This document shows, one piece after another, positions 26,297 to 34,835 of a DNA stretch of 41,985 bases. The position numbers and the translations under genes are program-made. Numbering within the stretch: the stretch's first letter is position 1; every line of letters starts with the position of its first letter. The DNA is from Deltaproteobacteria bacterium. GTDB taxonomy: Bacteria > Desulfobacterota > Desulfarculia > Desulfarculales > Desulfarculaceae. The stretch covers positions 1 to 41,985 of the forward strand of contig JAJZPI010000011.1 in the NCBI GenBank assembly GCA_021811275.1. Reading direction: 5' to 3'. Below the pieces are notes generated by a model. It worked only from the letters and a program-made list of their open reading frames with translations. It had not been told where the DNA came from and did not search any database.

Positions 26297-29200
26297 ATGT
26301 CCGCTTTTGTGAATGAAGCCTTGATCAAGGATTTCGTGGCTGACAGCCGCGAGCATCTTTCGTCGATAGAACCCGACCTCCTAGCCCTGGAAGGCCAGGG
26401 CGATCAGGTGGACCCGGAGGTGGTCAATCGGGTCTTCCGGGCCGTGCACAGCATCAAGGGCTTCTCCTCCTTCCTGGGCTTCAAGAACCTCAGCGACTTG
26501 AGCCACACCATGGAGAACCTGCTGACCTGCTTCCGGGAGGGGAGGCTCTCCACCACCCCGGAGCGCATCGACGCCCTTTTGGCCGGGGTGGACAAGCTCA
26601 GGGTGCTGGTGGAGGACATCCAGGCCAGCCCCGACGTCTCCTGCGAAGAGGAGATGAGCTCCCTGCGCCAAGCCCTGAGCGATGGTCAGGCCGGCCCCGC
26701 CGATCAGGCCGGCCCCGCAGGCCAGACTGGCCCGGCCGGCCCAACCGCCCCGCCGACGGCCCCGACCGGCGCGATAGTGGGCCAGGGGACGGCCCGCTTG
26801 GCCGCCGAGGGCGGCGGCGAACTGGACGCGGTGGTCTTCGCCCTGGAGCCGAACTGTCTGGAGCAGGCGCGCCAGGCCGGGCTGAGCCTGCTGGCGCTCT
26901 GGCTGGACCCCGCCCGGGACCTCCAGGGCAAGGGCCGCACGGCCGAGGATTTCCTGAAGACCCTGGACTCCTGCGGCGGCTGCCTGGTCAGCGACCTGGG
27001 CCAGCCTCAAGCCGAAGGCCCCTGGCGGCACTGCCTGCTGGCCACCTTCATAGATGACCTGGAGATCGCCGCCGCCAGCCTGGACCTGGACGAGGGCCGT
27101 CTGCGATTCCTCCCGGCCGAGGCCGCCCTGGCCGGGGAGCCCGAGGCTGTCGATGCGCCGGCCGCGCCGGCGGCCGCCCCGGCGGGCAAGCCCCGGCCGC
27201 AGGGCCGGGGGCAAGGCCGGCTGGCGATGGCGGCGCCCTGGCCCGGCCAGGCCCAGCCCTTCCCCCTGGAGCTGGGGCGCGGCGATTTGGAGGCAGCCCT
27301 GGCCAGCAACCTCTTCTTCTGGGCCGGCTGGGTGGAGGCCGCCGACTTGGGCGGCAGGAAGGACGCCTTGGCCTCCTTCCTGGCCAACCTGGACTCCTGC
27401 GGCCGGCGGCTCTATTGCGACGTGGAAGGGGCGGCGGCCCGGGGAGGGGTCGGACGCTTCCTGCTGGCCTCGGTGATCGAAGAGCAGGAGATGGCCGAGG
27501 CCGCCCTGGAGCTTCCCCCGCAGCGCCTGGCGCGCCTGGAGTCTTCTCTGTTCGAGGCGGCCCTCGCCTTGGCGGCGCCGGCCCCCGACAGCCCCGCCGC
27601 CGCACTCGCGCCCACGGTGGCGGAGCAGGCCCCCGCCTCCGCCTTTCCAGCCCCGGCCCCGGCCCCGGCCGCCGAGGCAAAGCCCGTCCAGCCGGTGGAG
27701 ACCATCCGGGTGGGCGTGGACCTCATCGACCAGCTCATCAACCTGGCCGGCGAACTTGTCTTGGGGCGCAACCAGCTGGTGCGCCTGCTACGCGACTCGT
27801 CCCGCCGCGACCCCAGCCTTAGCCCGGTGATGCAGAAGATGGACCAAGTCACCAGCGAGCTGCAGGAAAACATGATGCAGCTGCGCATGCAGCCCCTTGG
27901 CTACGTGCTGGGCAAGTTCCCCCGGGTGGTGCGCGAACTCTCGCGCCAGCTGGGCAAGCGGGCCGAGCTGACCATCCTGGGGGCCGACGTCGAGCTGGAC
28001 AAGTCCATCCTGGAGCAGCTCTCCGATCCGCTCACCCATCTGGTGCGCAACAGCCTGGACCACGGCCTGGAGCCTCCCGAGGAGCGCCAGTCCCTGGGCA
28101 AGCCTCCGGCGGGCCAGGTGATCATGCGCGCCTTCCACGAGGAAGGGCTGGTCAACCTGGCCCTCCAGGACGACGGCCGGGGCATCGACGCCGAGAAGGT
28201 GGCGGCCAAGGCCCTGGCCTTGGGATTGATCGGCCCCGAGGAGGTGCGCCGGCTGAGCCAGGCCGAGAAGCTTGCGCTCATCACCCTGCCCGGGCTTTCC
28301 ACCGCTCAGAAGGTGACCGACGTCTCCGGCCGGGGGGTGGGCATGGACGTGGTGGCCACCAACATCCAGAAGCTGGGCGGCCACCTGCAGATCGAGAGCC
28401 AGCCCGGGGTGGGCACCACCGTGCGTCTCCGACTGCCGCTGACCATGGCCATCATCCCCTCCCTGGTGGTGGGCACGGGCGATCTCGTCTTCGCCATCGC
28501 CCAGACCGACGTGCAGGAGTTGGTCAGCATCCAGTCCCGCCACGCCTCCGAGCGCCTCGAGATGGTTGGCGAGGCGCCGGTGATGCGCCTGCGCGACCGG
28601 CTCCTGCCCCTGGTGCGCCTGTCCGACGCCCTGGGCCTGGAACGTCGCTTCCGCCATCCGGCCACCGGCGAGCTATTGGCCGACCGGCGCAAGCGCATCG
28701 CCGACCGCCGCGGGCGGGGAGCCGGCCAGGCCGCAGGCGCGCCCACCCCCCAGGAAATTCGGCGCGCCGGCTCGGAACGGCGGGGCCGGCGGGCCGACGA
28801 CACCAACGTGGTGGTTCTCAGGGTGGGGGCCAACCGCTACGGGCTCATCGTCGACCAGCTCTACGGGGCCGAGGAGATCGTGGTCAAGCCCCTGCCCCGG
28901 CACATCAAGGACTGCCACTGTTTCAGCGGGGCCACCATCATGGGCGACGGCCGGGTGGCCATGATCCTGGACACCGGGGGCATCGCCGAGCACGCCCGCC
29001 TGCGCTTCGGCGAGATAAGGGCCGCCGAGGACCTCTACCTGCAGGAGAAGGCCAGCCGCGAGGCGGCCGAGGCCCAGGGGCCGGAGCGCAGCCTGCTCCT
29101 GTTCGGCAACGTCTCCGGCGAACTGCTGGCCCTGCCCCTGGCCGAGGTGGCCCGGCTGGAGGTGGTCGATCCCCAGGCCATCCAGCGGGTGGCGGGCCGG

Positions 29201-29560
29201 GAGTGCGTGGAGTACGGCGGCGGCGGGCTTTCCCTTCTGCGCCTGGAGCGCTATCTGCCCGTGGCCCCCTGCCCACCCCAGGCCGCGCCGATCTACGCCA
29301 TCATCCCCAAGACCGGCGACCATCAGGTGGGCATCGTCTGCGCGGGCATCGAGGACGTGGCCGTCACCCGCGCCGAGGTGCAGCCCTTCCCCGGCCCCTA
29401 TCCCGCCGCCCGGGGAGTGGTCGACCTGAAGGGCCGCCTGGCCCTGCTCTTGAGCGCCCAGAGCCTGCTGGAATCCTTCGCGCGCGACCATCCCACCCCG
29501 GCGGGGATCAACCCGGCCGCCGCCGAGGCCGCGCCAGCCGACGCTTCGGAGGAGGCCTAG
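26297..29560 (+). CDS. cheA: Large CheA histidine kinase (system 2) with duplicated P2-like domains and two CheW domains
   Basis: This receptor-coupled kinase has 1087 residues, far longer than usual (650-750). The HPt domain carries H51 (FRAVHSIKG). Two similar domains of about 95 residues (about 174-273 and 321-414) share the pattern FL-x-LDSCG...LLA-I-D/E-E-A and resemble the CheY/CheB-docking P2 domain. Dimerisation begins at about 477. The HATPase has HLVRNSLDHG near 581 and SGRGVGMDVV near 678. The first CheW domain carries a basic insertion (about 790-835), and a second CheW-like domain lies at about 930-1075. ATG 26297 gives the HPt N-terminus; the frame is open from 26201. No C-terminal receiver is present. 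Confidence 0.94.
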   Translation: MSAFVNEALIKDFVADSREHLSSIEPDLLALEGQGDQVDPEVVNRVFRAVHSIKGFSSFLGFKNLSDLSHTMENLLTCFREGRLSTTPERIDALLAGVDKLRVLVEDIQASPDVSCEEEMSSLRQALSDGQAGPADQAGPAGQTGPAGPTAPPTAPTGAIVGQGTARLAAEGGGELDAVVFALEPNCLEQARQAGLSLLALWLDPARDLQGKGRTAEDFLKTLDSCGGCLVSDLGQPQAEGPWRHCLLATFIDDLEIAAASLDLDEGRLRFLPAEAALAGEPEAVDAPAAPAAAPAGKPRPQGRGQGRLAMAAPWPGQAQPFPLELGRGDLEAALASNLFFWAGWVEAADLGGRKDALASFLANLDSCGRRLYCDVEGAAARGGVGRFLLASVIEEQEMAEAALELPPQRLARLESSLFEAALALAAPAPDSPAAALAPTVAEQAPASAFPAPAPAPAAEAKPVQPVETIRVGVDLIDQLINLAGELVLGRNQLVRLLRDSSRRDPSLSPVMQKMDQVTSELQENMMQLRMQPLGYVLGKFPRVVRELSRQLGKRAELTILGADVELDKSILEQLSDPLTHLVRNSLDHGLEPPEERQSLGKPPAGQVIMRAFHEEGLVNLALQDDGRGIDAEKVAAKALALGLIGPEEVRRLSQAEKLALITLPGLSTAQKVTDVSGRGVGMDVVATNIQKLGGHLQIESQPGVGTTVRLRLPLTMAIIPSLVVGTGDLVFAIAQTDVQELVSIQSRHASERLEMVGEAPVMRLRDRLLPLVRLSDALGLERRFRHPATGELLADRRKRIADRRGRGAGQAAGAPTPQEIRRAGSERRGRRADDTNVVVLRVGANRYGLIVDQLYGAEEIVVKPLPRHIKDCHCFSGATIMGDGRVAMILDTGGIAEHARLRFGEIRAAEDLYLQEKASREAAEAQGPERSLLLFGNVSGELLALPLAEVARLEVVDPQAIQRVAGRECVEYGGGGLSLLRLERYLPVAPCPPQAAPIYAIIPKTGDHQVGIVCAGIEDVAVTRAEVQPFPGPYPAARGVVDLKGRLALLLSAQSLLESFARDHPTPAGINPAAAEAAPADASEEA

Positions 29561-29561
29561 C

Positions 29562-29978
29562 ATGATCCACCAGTTCGTGACCTTCAAGGTGGACGGCCGC
29601 CTCCTGGGCGTGGAGATCGTGCGCGTGCGCGAGGTGAACCGGGTGCTGTCCAGCACCCCGGTGCAGCACGCCCGGCCCTACGTGATGGGCCTGGTCAACC
29701 TGCGCGGGCAGATCGTGACCCTTTTCGACCTCGGCCTGCGCCTGGGCCTGGGGCCGCGCCGGCTGACCGCCTCGACCCACAACGTGGTGCTCAAGCAGGA
29801 GGACGTGGGCCTGGTGGTCGATGAGATCGGCGAGGTGGTGGAAGTGAACCAGGACGACCTGGAAGGCCCTCCGGCCAATCTGGGCGGCCTGGCCCGCCAA
29901 TTCGTGGCCGAGGTGGCCAAGCTCAAGGACGAACTGTTGGTGATTTTGGCCGTGGACAAGTTGTTGACCCTGGAGTGA
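29562..29978 (+). CDS. cheW: CheW coupling protein (system 2)
   Basis: A 138-residue single-domain CheW (FVTFKVDGRLLGVEIVRVREV, VMGLVNLRGQIVTLFDL). The ATG is one base after the cheA stop, so the two are translationally linked. It probably couples the downstream receptor to the large CheA, which itself already carries two CheW-like domains. Confidence 0.94.
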   Translation: MIHQFVTFKVDGRLLGVEIVRVREVNRVLSSTPVQHARPYVMGLVNLRGQIVTLFDLGLRLGLGPRRLTASTHNVVLKQEDVGLVVDEIGEVVEVNQDDLEGPPANLGGLARQFVAEVAKLKDELLVILAVDKLLTLE

Positions 29979-30047
29979 TCCCCGGCCGGCCCGCGCCGGC
30001 CGACGCGCGCGCGGCGACGACACGCAACCGGAGCGCGAGAGGAGAAG

Positions 30048-30584
30048 ATGCGAATGTCCAAGCTATACCCGACCAGGCTGGGCCTGGCGGCGGCCCTGAC
30101 CGCGGCCCTGTGCCTGGGCGGAGCGGGAGTTATCTTCGCCCAGGGCGCGGCCAAGCCCGCCGCGCTGGTTTCGGGCAAGCCGGGGGCCCAGGCCAAGACC
30201 CCGGTTTTCGTGGGCTCCCAGAGCTGCCAGGAATGCCACGAGAAGGAGTTCAAGAGCTTCAAGGCCAACGCCAAGAAGGCCCACGCCTATGAGAGCGTGA
30301 GAAAAATGCTCCACGCCGTCTCCGGCGATGAGCTGAAGAAGTGCTACGAATGCCACACCACGGGCTATGGCCAGCCAGGCGGCTTCGTCAGCGAGGCCCA
30401 GACGCCGGGACTGGCCGAGGTGGGTTGCGAGTCCTGCCACGGCCCCGGCTCGGAGCACGTCCAGAGCCAGGACCGCAAGGACATCAAGGCCAAGTTAAAC
30501 GCCAAGGACTGCGTGTCCTGCCACAACGCCGAGCGGGTGGCGGCCTTCAACTTCAAGCCCCTGATCTACGGCGGCGCGCACTAG
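30048..30584 (+). CDS. Periplasmic tetrahaem cytochrome c
   Basis: A 178-residue exported protein. The signal peptide covers about residues 1-31 (hydrophobic core [15 protein letters not shown], then VIFAQ). Four CxxCH haem-attachment motifs lie at C60-H64, C99-H103, C127-H131 and C155-H159, the last within DCVSCHN. The pattern is like cytochrome c554/multihaem family proteins. An alternative ATG at 30054 is better spaced from the GAGGAG site. It lies between cheW and a haem-motif receptor in the chemosensory operon, an unusual place for an electron-transfer protein. It may report periplasmic redox state to that receptor, which is inference. Confidence 0.93.
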   Translation: MRMSKLYPTRLGLAAALTAALCLGGAGVIFAQGAAKPAALVSGKPGAQAKTPVFVGSQSCQECHEKEFKSFKANAKKAHAYESVRKMLHAVSGDELKKCYECHTTGYGQPGGFVSEAQTPGLAEVGCESCHGPGSEHVQSQDRKDIKAKLNAKDCVSCHNAERVAAFNFKPLIYGGAH

Positions 30585-30645
30585 CGGCCCGGCGGGAAGG
30601 GCCGGGGCCCTTCCTCCGCGCGGAGCCGAAACCAAGGAGCCATGC

Positions 30646-32583
30646 ATGGGCACTACCGAGAACAAATACACGGGGCGCATCTGGGCCAAGCTGGTCCTCA
30701 GCCTCTCCGTGGTGATAGCCCTGGGCCTGGGGGCGGTGATCTTCATGAGCCTGCGCACCCAGAGCGCCCAGCTGGGCGGGATGATGCTGCAACAGGGCGT
30801 GAACCTGGCCGAGTCGGTGGAGGGCGGCATGAACGACGCCCTTTCCATCGGCAACAACCAGGTGGTGCGCCAGCAGTTCGCCAGGCTGCACGAGCGCCTG
30901 CCCGAGACCGACGTGGCGGTCTTCGACTTCAGGGGGCGGGTGGTCTTCGCCACCGGCAAGGAGATGCTCGAGAAGAACCTCTCCGAGTTCGTGGCGGAAA
31001 AGAACGTCATGGACACGGTGGCCCTGATGCTGGAAAAGGGCCAGGCCCCCACCGAGCCCCTGCCCAGCCAACGGGGCGGGTCTCCGGGCATCTCGGTGCT
31101 GCGGCCGATCATGAACGAAGCCCGCTGCTACCACTGCCACGGCTCCTCGCGCAAGGTGCTGGGCGGCATCATGGTGCGCACCGGCACCAGCGCCGCGCTG
31201 GCGGCCATGGCTCAGGCCCGCAACATCAGCGTGGGCGTGGGCCTGGCCTGCCTGGCGGCGGTGGTGGTGCTGGTCTTCGTGCTCAGCCGGCGGCTGGTGG
31301 GGCGGCCCATTCAAGCCACGGTGGCCATGCTCAAGGACATGGCCCAGGGCGAGGGCGACCTCACCAAGCGCCTGCAACCCTTCTCCAACGACGAGCTGGG
31401 CGAGCTGGTGGCCTGGTTCAACCGCTTCGTGGAAAAGCTCCAGGGCCTGTTCAAGCAGGTGGCCGACGATGTGGGCATCCTCTCCGGCTCCGCGGCAGCC
31501 CTGACCGAAGTCTCCTCGGGCATGACCGGCAAGGCCCGGGAGATGGACGAACGCTGCGCCAAGGCCGCCGACCGCTCCGTGCGGGCCACAGAGAACATCC
31601 AGAACGTGGCCGCGGCCGCCGAGGAGGTTAGCACCCAGGTGGCTGGGGTGGCCGGGGCCTCCCAGGAGATCAGCCGCAACATGCACGGCATCGGCCAGGC
31701 CACCGAGCAGGTTTCCCACAAGCTGCACAACGTGGCCGCCTCGGCCGAGGAGATGTCCAGCTCGGTCAACACCATCGCCACGGCGGTGGAGCAGATGTAC
31801 GCTGCCCTGAACGAGGTTAGCAAGAGCGCCAGCCGGGGGGCCAGCGTCACCAGCGACGCCTCCCAGCGGGCCGACCAGACCTCGTCCATCGTCAACACCC
31901 TGGGCCAGGCGGCCAAGGAGATCGGCGACGTGGTGGACCTGATCAAGGGCGTGGCCAGCCAGACCAACCTGCTGGCCTTGAACGCCACCATCGAGGCGGC
32001 CAGCGCCGGCGAGGCCGGCAAGGGCTTCGCCGTGGTGGCCGGCGAGGTCAAGGAGCTGGCCAAGCAGACCGCGGGGGCCACCGAGGAGATCCGCGACAAG
32101 ATAGAATCAATGCAGAACAACACCGAGCAGGCGGTGGTGGCCATACAGAAGATCGTGGAGTTCATCACCGAGATAAACTCGATCATGACCACCATCGCCA
32201 GCGCGGTCGAGGAGCAGACCGCCACCACCAACGAGATCAGCCGCAGCCTGGCCGAGGCGGCCACCGCCGCCAGCAACGTCTCGGAAAACGTGCACCAGGC
32301 CGCCGCCGGGGCCGAGGACACCGCTCGCAACGTGGCCCAGGCGGTGGAGGCCGAAACCCTGGTGGCCCGCAACATCGCCGACGTTTCCCAGGCGGCCCAG
32401 GCCATTGCCAAGGAATCCTCCGACGCCGCCCAGAGCATCGACAGGCTGGGCGAGCACGTGGCCGGCCTGCGCGAGGCCTCGCTGGCCACCGCCCAAGGGG
32501 CGGGCAGCACCGACCGCTCGGCCTCCGAGCTGGACGAGCTGGCCAGGCAGCTCATGGCCATTGTCGGATCCTTCAAGGTGTGA
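30646..32583 (+). CDS. Methyl-accepting chemotaxis protein with a c-type haem motif in its periplasmic sensor
   Basis: A transmembrane chemoreceptor of 645 residues. TM1 lies at about 13-35. The periplasmic domain spans about 36-185 and contains CYHCH at 161-165, a canonical haem c attachment motif. TM2 is at about 192-214, followed by HAMP, then the long signalling coiled coil with the conserved tip ([20 protein letters not shown], then [20 protein letters not shown]). There is no C-terminal NWETF-type CheR tether. Haem-bearing receptors sense oxygen or redox in Desulfovibrio and Geobacter. Its stop overlaps the cheB GTG (GTGA). Confidence 0.95.
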   Translation: MGTTENKYTGRIWAKLVLSLSVVIALGLGAVIFMSLRTQSAQLGGMMLQQGVNLAESVEGGMNDALSIGNNQVVRQQFARLHERLPETDVAVFDFRGRVVFATGKEMLEKNLSEFVAEKNVMDTVALMLEKGQAPTEPLPSQRGGSPGISVLRPIMNEARCYHCHGSSRKVLGGIMVRTGTSAALAAMAQARNISVGVGLACLAAVVVLVFVLSRRLVGRPIQATVAMLKDMAQGEGDLTKRLQPFSNDELGELVAWFNRFVEKLQGLFKQVADDVGILSGSAAALTEVSSGMTGKAREMDERCAKAADRSVRATENIQNVAAAAEEVSTQVAGVAGASQEISRNMHGIGQATEQVSHKLHNVAASAEEMSSSVNTIATAVEQMYAALNEVSKSASRGASVTSDASQRADQTSSIVNTLGQAAKEIGDVVDLIKGVASQTNLLALNATIEAASAGEAGKGFAVVAGEVKELAKQTAGATEEIRDKIESMQNNTEQAVVAIQKIVEFITEINSIMTTIASAVEEQTATTNEISRSLAEAATAASNVSENVHQAAAGAEDTARNVAQAVEAETLVARNIADVSQAAQAIAKESSDAAQSIDRLGEHVAGLREASLATAQGAGSTDRSASELDELARQLMAIVGSFKV

Positions 32584-33788
32584 GCCGCGCCGCCGTGAAC
32601 GAGGAGCAAGGCAAGGCCCGAATCCTGGTCGTCGATGAGAGCGTCCTGTACCGCCGACTCCTGATCGAGGCGCTGGCCGAGTTGCCCGAGGTCGCCCAAG
32701 TCCAGGCCGCGGCCAACGCCAAGATAGCGCAGGCCCGGCTGGCCCTGGGGCCGGTGGACCTGGTGCTCTTCGATTTGGAGTGCGGCCAGGAAGGCGGCCT
32801 GGAAGTCATCAAGACCATTCGCCAGACCTACCCCGGAACGGCGGTGGCGGCCATGGGCCAGCCCGATGCCGGGGCCTCCCAGGCGCAGGCATCCAAGATC
32901 ATCCGGGCGCTGGAGATGGGGGCCCTGGACGTGGTCATCAAGCCTTCGGGAAAGGCCGGCCCCGATGGCCTGCGGGAATTCCGCCGCCAGGTGTCCGGCC
33001 TGCTCCTGGGCATGGCCGGACGCCGGCACGCCTCCCGCGCCCGCCAGCTCCTGGCCTCCGGCGGCCTGCCCGCGCCAGCCGCGCCGGCGCCTGGCATCGC
33101 CCTGCCCCGCCCCCGGGAGCTGAAGACCGCGCCGGCTCCCGCCGAGCCGCCCCGTCCGGCCCCCGCCATCGTCCCCGCCGGCTTGCAGGTGGTGGCCATC
33201 GGGGTTTCCACCGGCGGGCCCAACGCCTTGAAGAGCGTCATACCCCGTCTGCCGCGCGGGCTGGGCCTGCCCGTGCTCCTGGTCCAGCACATGCCCGCCA
33301 ATTTCACCCGGGCCCTGGCCGAAAGCCTGGACCGCTACTCGTCACTGGCCGTGCGCGAGGCCCAAGCCGGCGAGCCGCTCATGCCCGACACCGTCTACGT
33401 GGCCCCGGGCGGGGTCCACATGATCGTGCGCGTCGAGCGCGGGGCCTTCGGCTCCCGCCTGGTGATCGGCCTCGACGACGGCCCCCCGGTCAACAGTTGC
33501 AAGCCTTCGGTGGACGTGCTGATGCTCTCCCTGGCCAAGCAGCCGGGCCTGCGCGCGCTCACGGTGGTCATGACCGGCATGGGCAATGACGGACAAGCCG
33601 GGGTGGAGGCCTTGAAGCGCGCCGGCGGTTACTGCCTCAGCCAGAGCGAAGAGTCCTGCGTGGTATACGGCATGCCCCGGGCGGTGGACGAGGCGGGACT
33701 CTCCGACGAGCGGGTGGGGCTCGAAAACCTGGCCGAGCGCATCACGGCTGTCGTCAAGCAAAGCGCCGACAAGGGGGGCCAGGCATGA
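32580..33788 (+). CDS. cheB: CheB methylesterase/response regulator (system 2)
   Basis: A 402-residue CheB. The receiver has VVDES and phosphoacceptor D65 ([11 protein letters not shown]). A long Pro/Ala-rich linker (about 155-200) is followed by the esterase domain, with Ser in [11 protein letters not shown], His in [11 protein letters not shown] and Asp in GMGNDGQAG. The start is GTG 32580, overlapping the receptor stop by 4 nt; a second GTG six codons in (32595) is possible. The receiver is more divergent than in system 1 (LFDLECGQ instead of LDIEMP), which may reflect pairing with the unusual CheA. Confidence 0.94.
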   Translation: MSRAAVNEEQGKARILVVDESVLYRRLLIEALAELPEVAQVQAAANAKIAQARLALGPVDLVLFDLECGQEGGLEVIKTIRQTYPGTAVAAMGQPDAGASQAQASKIIRALEMGALDVVIKPSGKAGPDGLREFRRQVSGLLLGMAGRRHASRARQLLASGGLPAPAAPAPGIALPRPRELKTAPAPAEPPRPAPAIVPAGLQVVAIGVSTGGPNALKSVIPRLPRGLGLPVLLVQHMPANFTRALAESLDRYSSLAVREAQAGEPLMPDTVYVAPGGVHMIVRVERGAFGSRLVIGLDDGPPVNSCKPSVDVLMLSLAKQPGLRALTVVMTGMGNDGQAGVEALKRAGGYCLSQSEESCVVYGMPRAVDEAGLSDERVGLENLAERITAVVKQSADKGGQA

Positions 33789-34660
33789 CCGCCAACCTCA
33801 CCCCCCAGGAGTTCAGCAACCTCCGCGAATTCATCCACCAGCGTTGCGGCATCCTTCTGGGCGACGACAAGGCCTATCTCATAGAGCACCGCCTGGCCAA
33901 GCTCCTGGAGGAGCAGCATTGCAAGACCTTTGGCGAACTCTACTTCAAGGCCAAGAACGACCAGCGCACCGGCAACCTGAGCCTGGCCATCGTCGACGCC
34001 ATCACCACCAACGAAACCTTCTGGTTCCGCGACCAGCGGGTGTTCGACCTGCTGCGCGAGGTGATTTTGCCGGCGCTTTATCAGGAGGTGGCCAAGGGCC
34101 AGCGGGAAACCATCCGGCTGTGGTCGGCGGCCTGCTCCACCGGGCAGGAGCCCTACTCCTTGGCCATGGTGGCCCAGGACTTCTTCCGGGCCCACGGCGG
34201 TGAGGACGCCTGCCGCCGGCACGTGAAGATACTGGCCACGGACATCTCGCCGAGCGCCCTGGCCTCGGCCTGCCAAGGCGTCTACAACAACCTTTCCATG
34301 GGCCGGGGCCTGCCGGAGAGCCACCTGGACCGTTTTTTCCAGCGCCGGGAGGGTGGCCTTTGGGAGGTGCGCGACAGCTTGCGCTCGCTGGTGGAGTTCA
34401 GGCAGCACAACCTGCGCGACCCCATGGTCGGCTTCGGCGTCTTCGAGGTGGTGGCCCTGCGCAACGTGACCATCTACTTTTCGGAAGAGGTCAAGCGCCA
34501 GCTCTTTTCCCGCCTGACCAAGGCATTGGTCCCCGGCGGCCACCTCTTCCTGGGCACCGGCGAGACCCTGGGCTTTTTCAGCAAGGCCTTCGACCTACAG
34601 GACTACCAGGGCATGAACTACTACCGCCTGCCCCCCCGTCCCGCCCCTGCGGCGGCCTGA
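33785..34660 (+). CDS. cheR: CheR receptor methyltransferase (system 2)
   Basis: 291 residues. The N-terminal domain is LREFIHQRCGILLGDDKAYL, the SAM-binding core WSAACSTGQEPYSLAMVA, and the later block ALRNVTIYFSEEVKRQL replaces the usual CRNVLIYF. The start overlaps the cheB stop by ATGA. It is the last gene of the operon, and a 43-bp palindrome begins one base after its stop. Confidence 0.95.
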   Translation: MTANLTPQEFSNLREFIHQRCGILLGDDKAYLIEHRLAKLLEEQHCKTFGELYFKAKNDQRTGNLSLAIVDAITTNETFWFRDQRVFDLLREVILPALYQEVAKGQRETIRLWSAACSTGQEPYSLAMVAQDFFRAHGGEDACRRHVKILATDISPSALASACQGVYNNLSMGRGLPESHLDRFFQRREGGLWEVRDSLRSLVEFRQHNLRDPMVGFGVFEVVALRNVTIYFSEEVKRQLFSRLTKALVPGGHLFLGTGETLGFFSKAFDLQDYQGMNYYRLPPRPAPAAA

Positions 34661-34661
34661 A

Positions 34662-34704
34662 ACCAATCAGCGTTCAAGCAAATGATTTGAGCGCTGATTG
34701 GTAT
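34662..34704. repeat. 43-bp palindromic element, copy B
   Basis: The outer stem is CCAATCAGC (34663-34671) / GCTGATTGG (34693-34701). The inner stem GTTCAA / TTTGAGC encloses a 9-nt loop. It is the same length and register as copy A at 15051-15093, with a compensatory T-A to C-G change in the outer stem. The remaining gap to 34835 holds no gene. Confidence 0.85.
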
Positions 34705-34835
34705 CAGGCAGCGGCGGCACCCGCCAAACTTGCCTTTGTATTTGCAATGAACCTGGAACGGGAGCGCGCAAGCTGCGCCCGAACGACGGCCTCGCCGACA
34801 CGCTACGGGCGCGGCGGCACGCCGCCGGTACGCGC

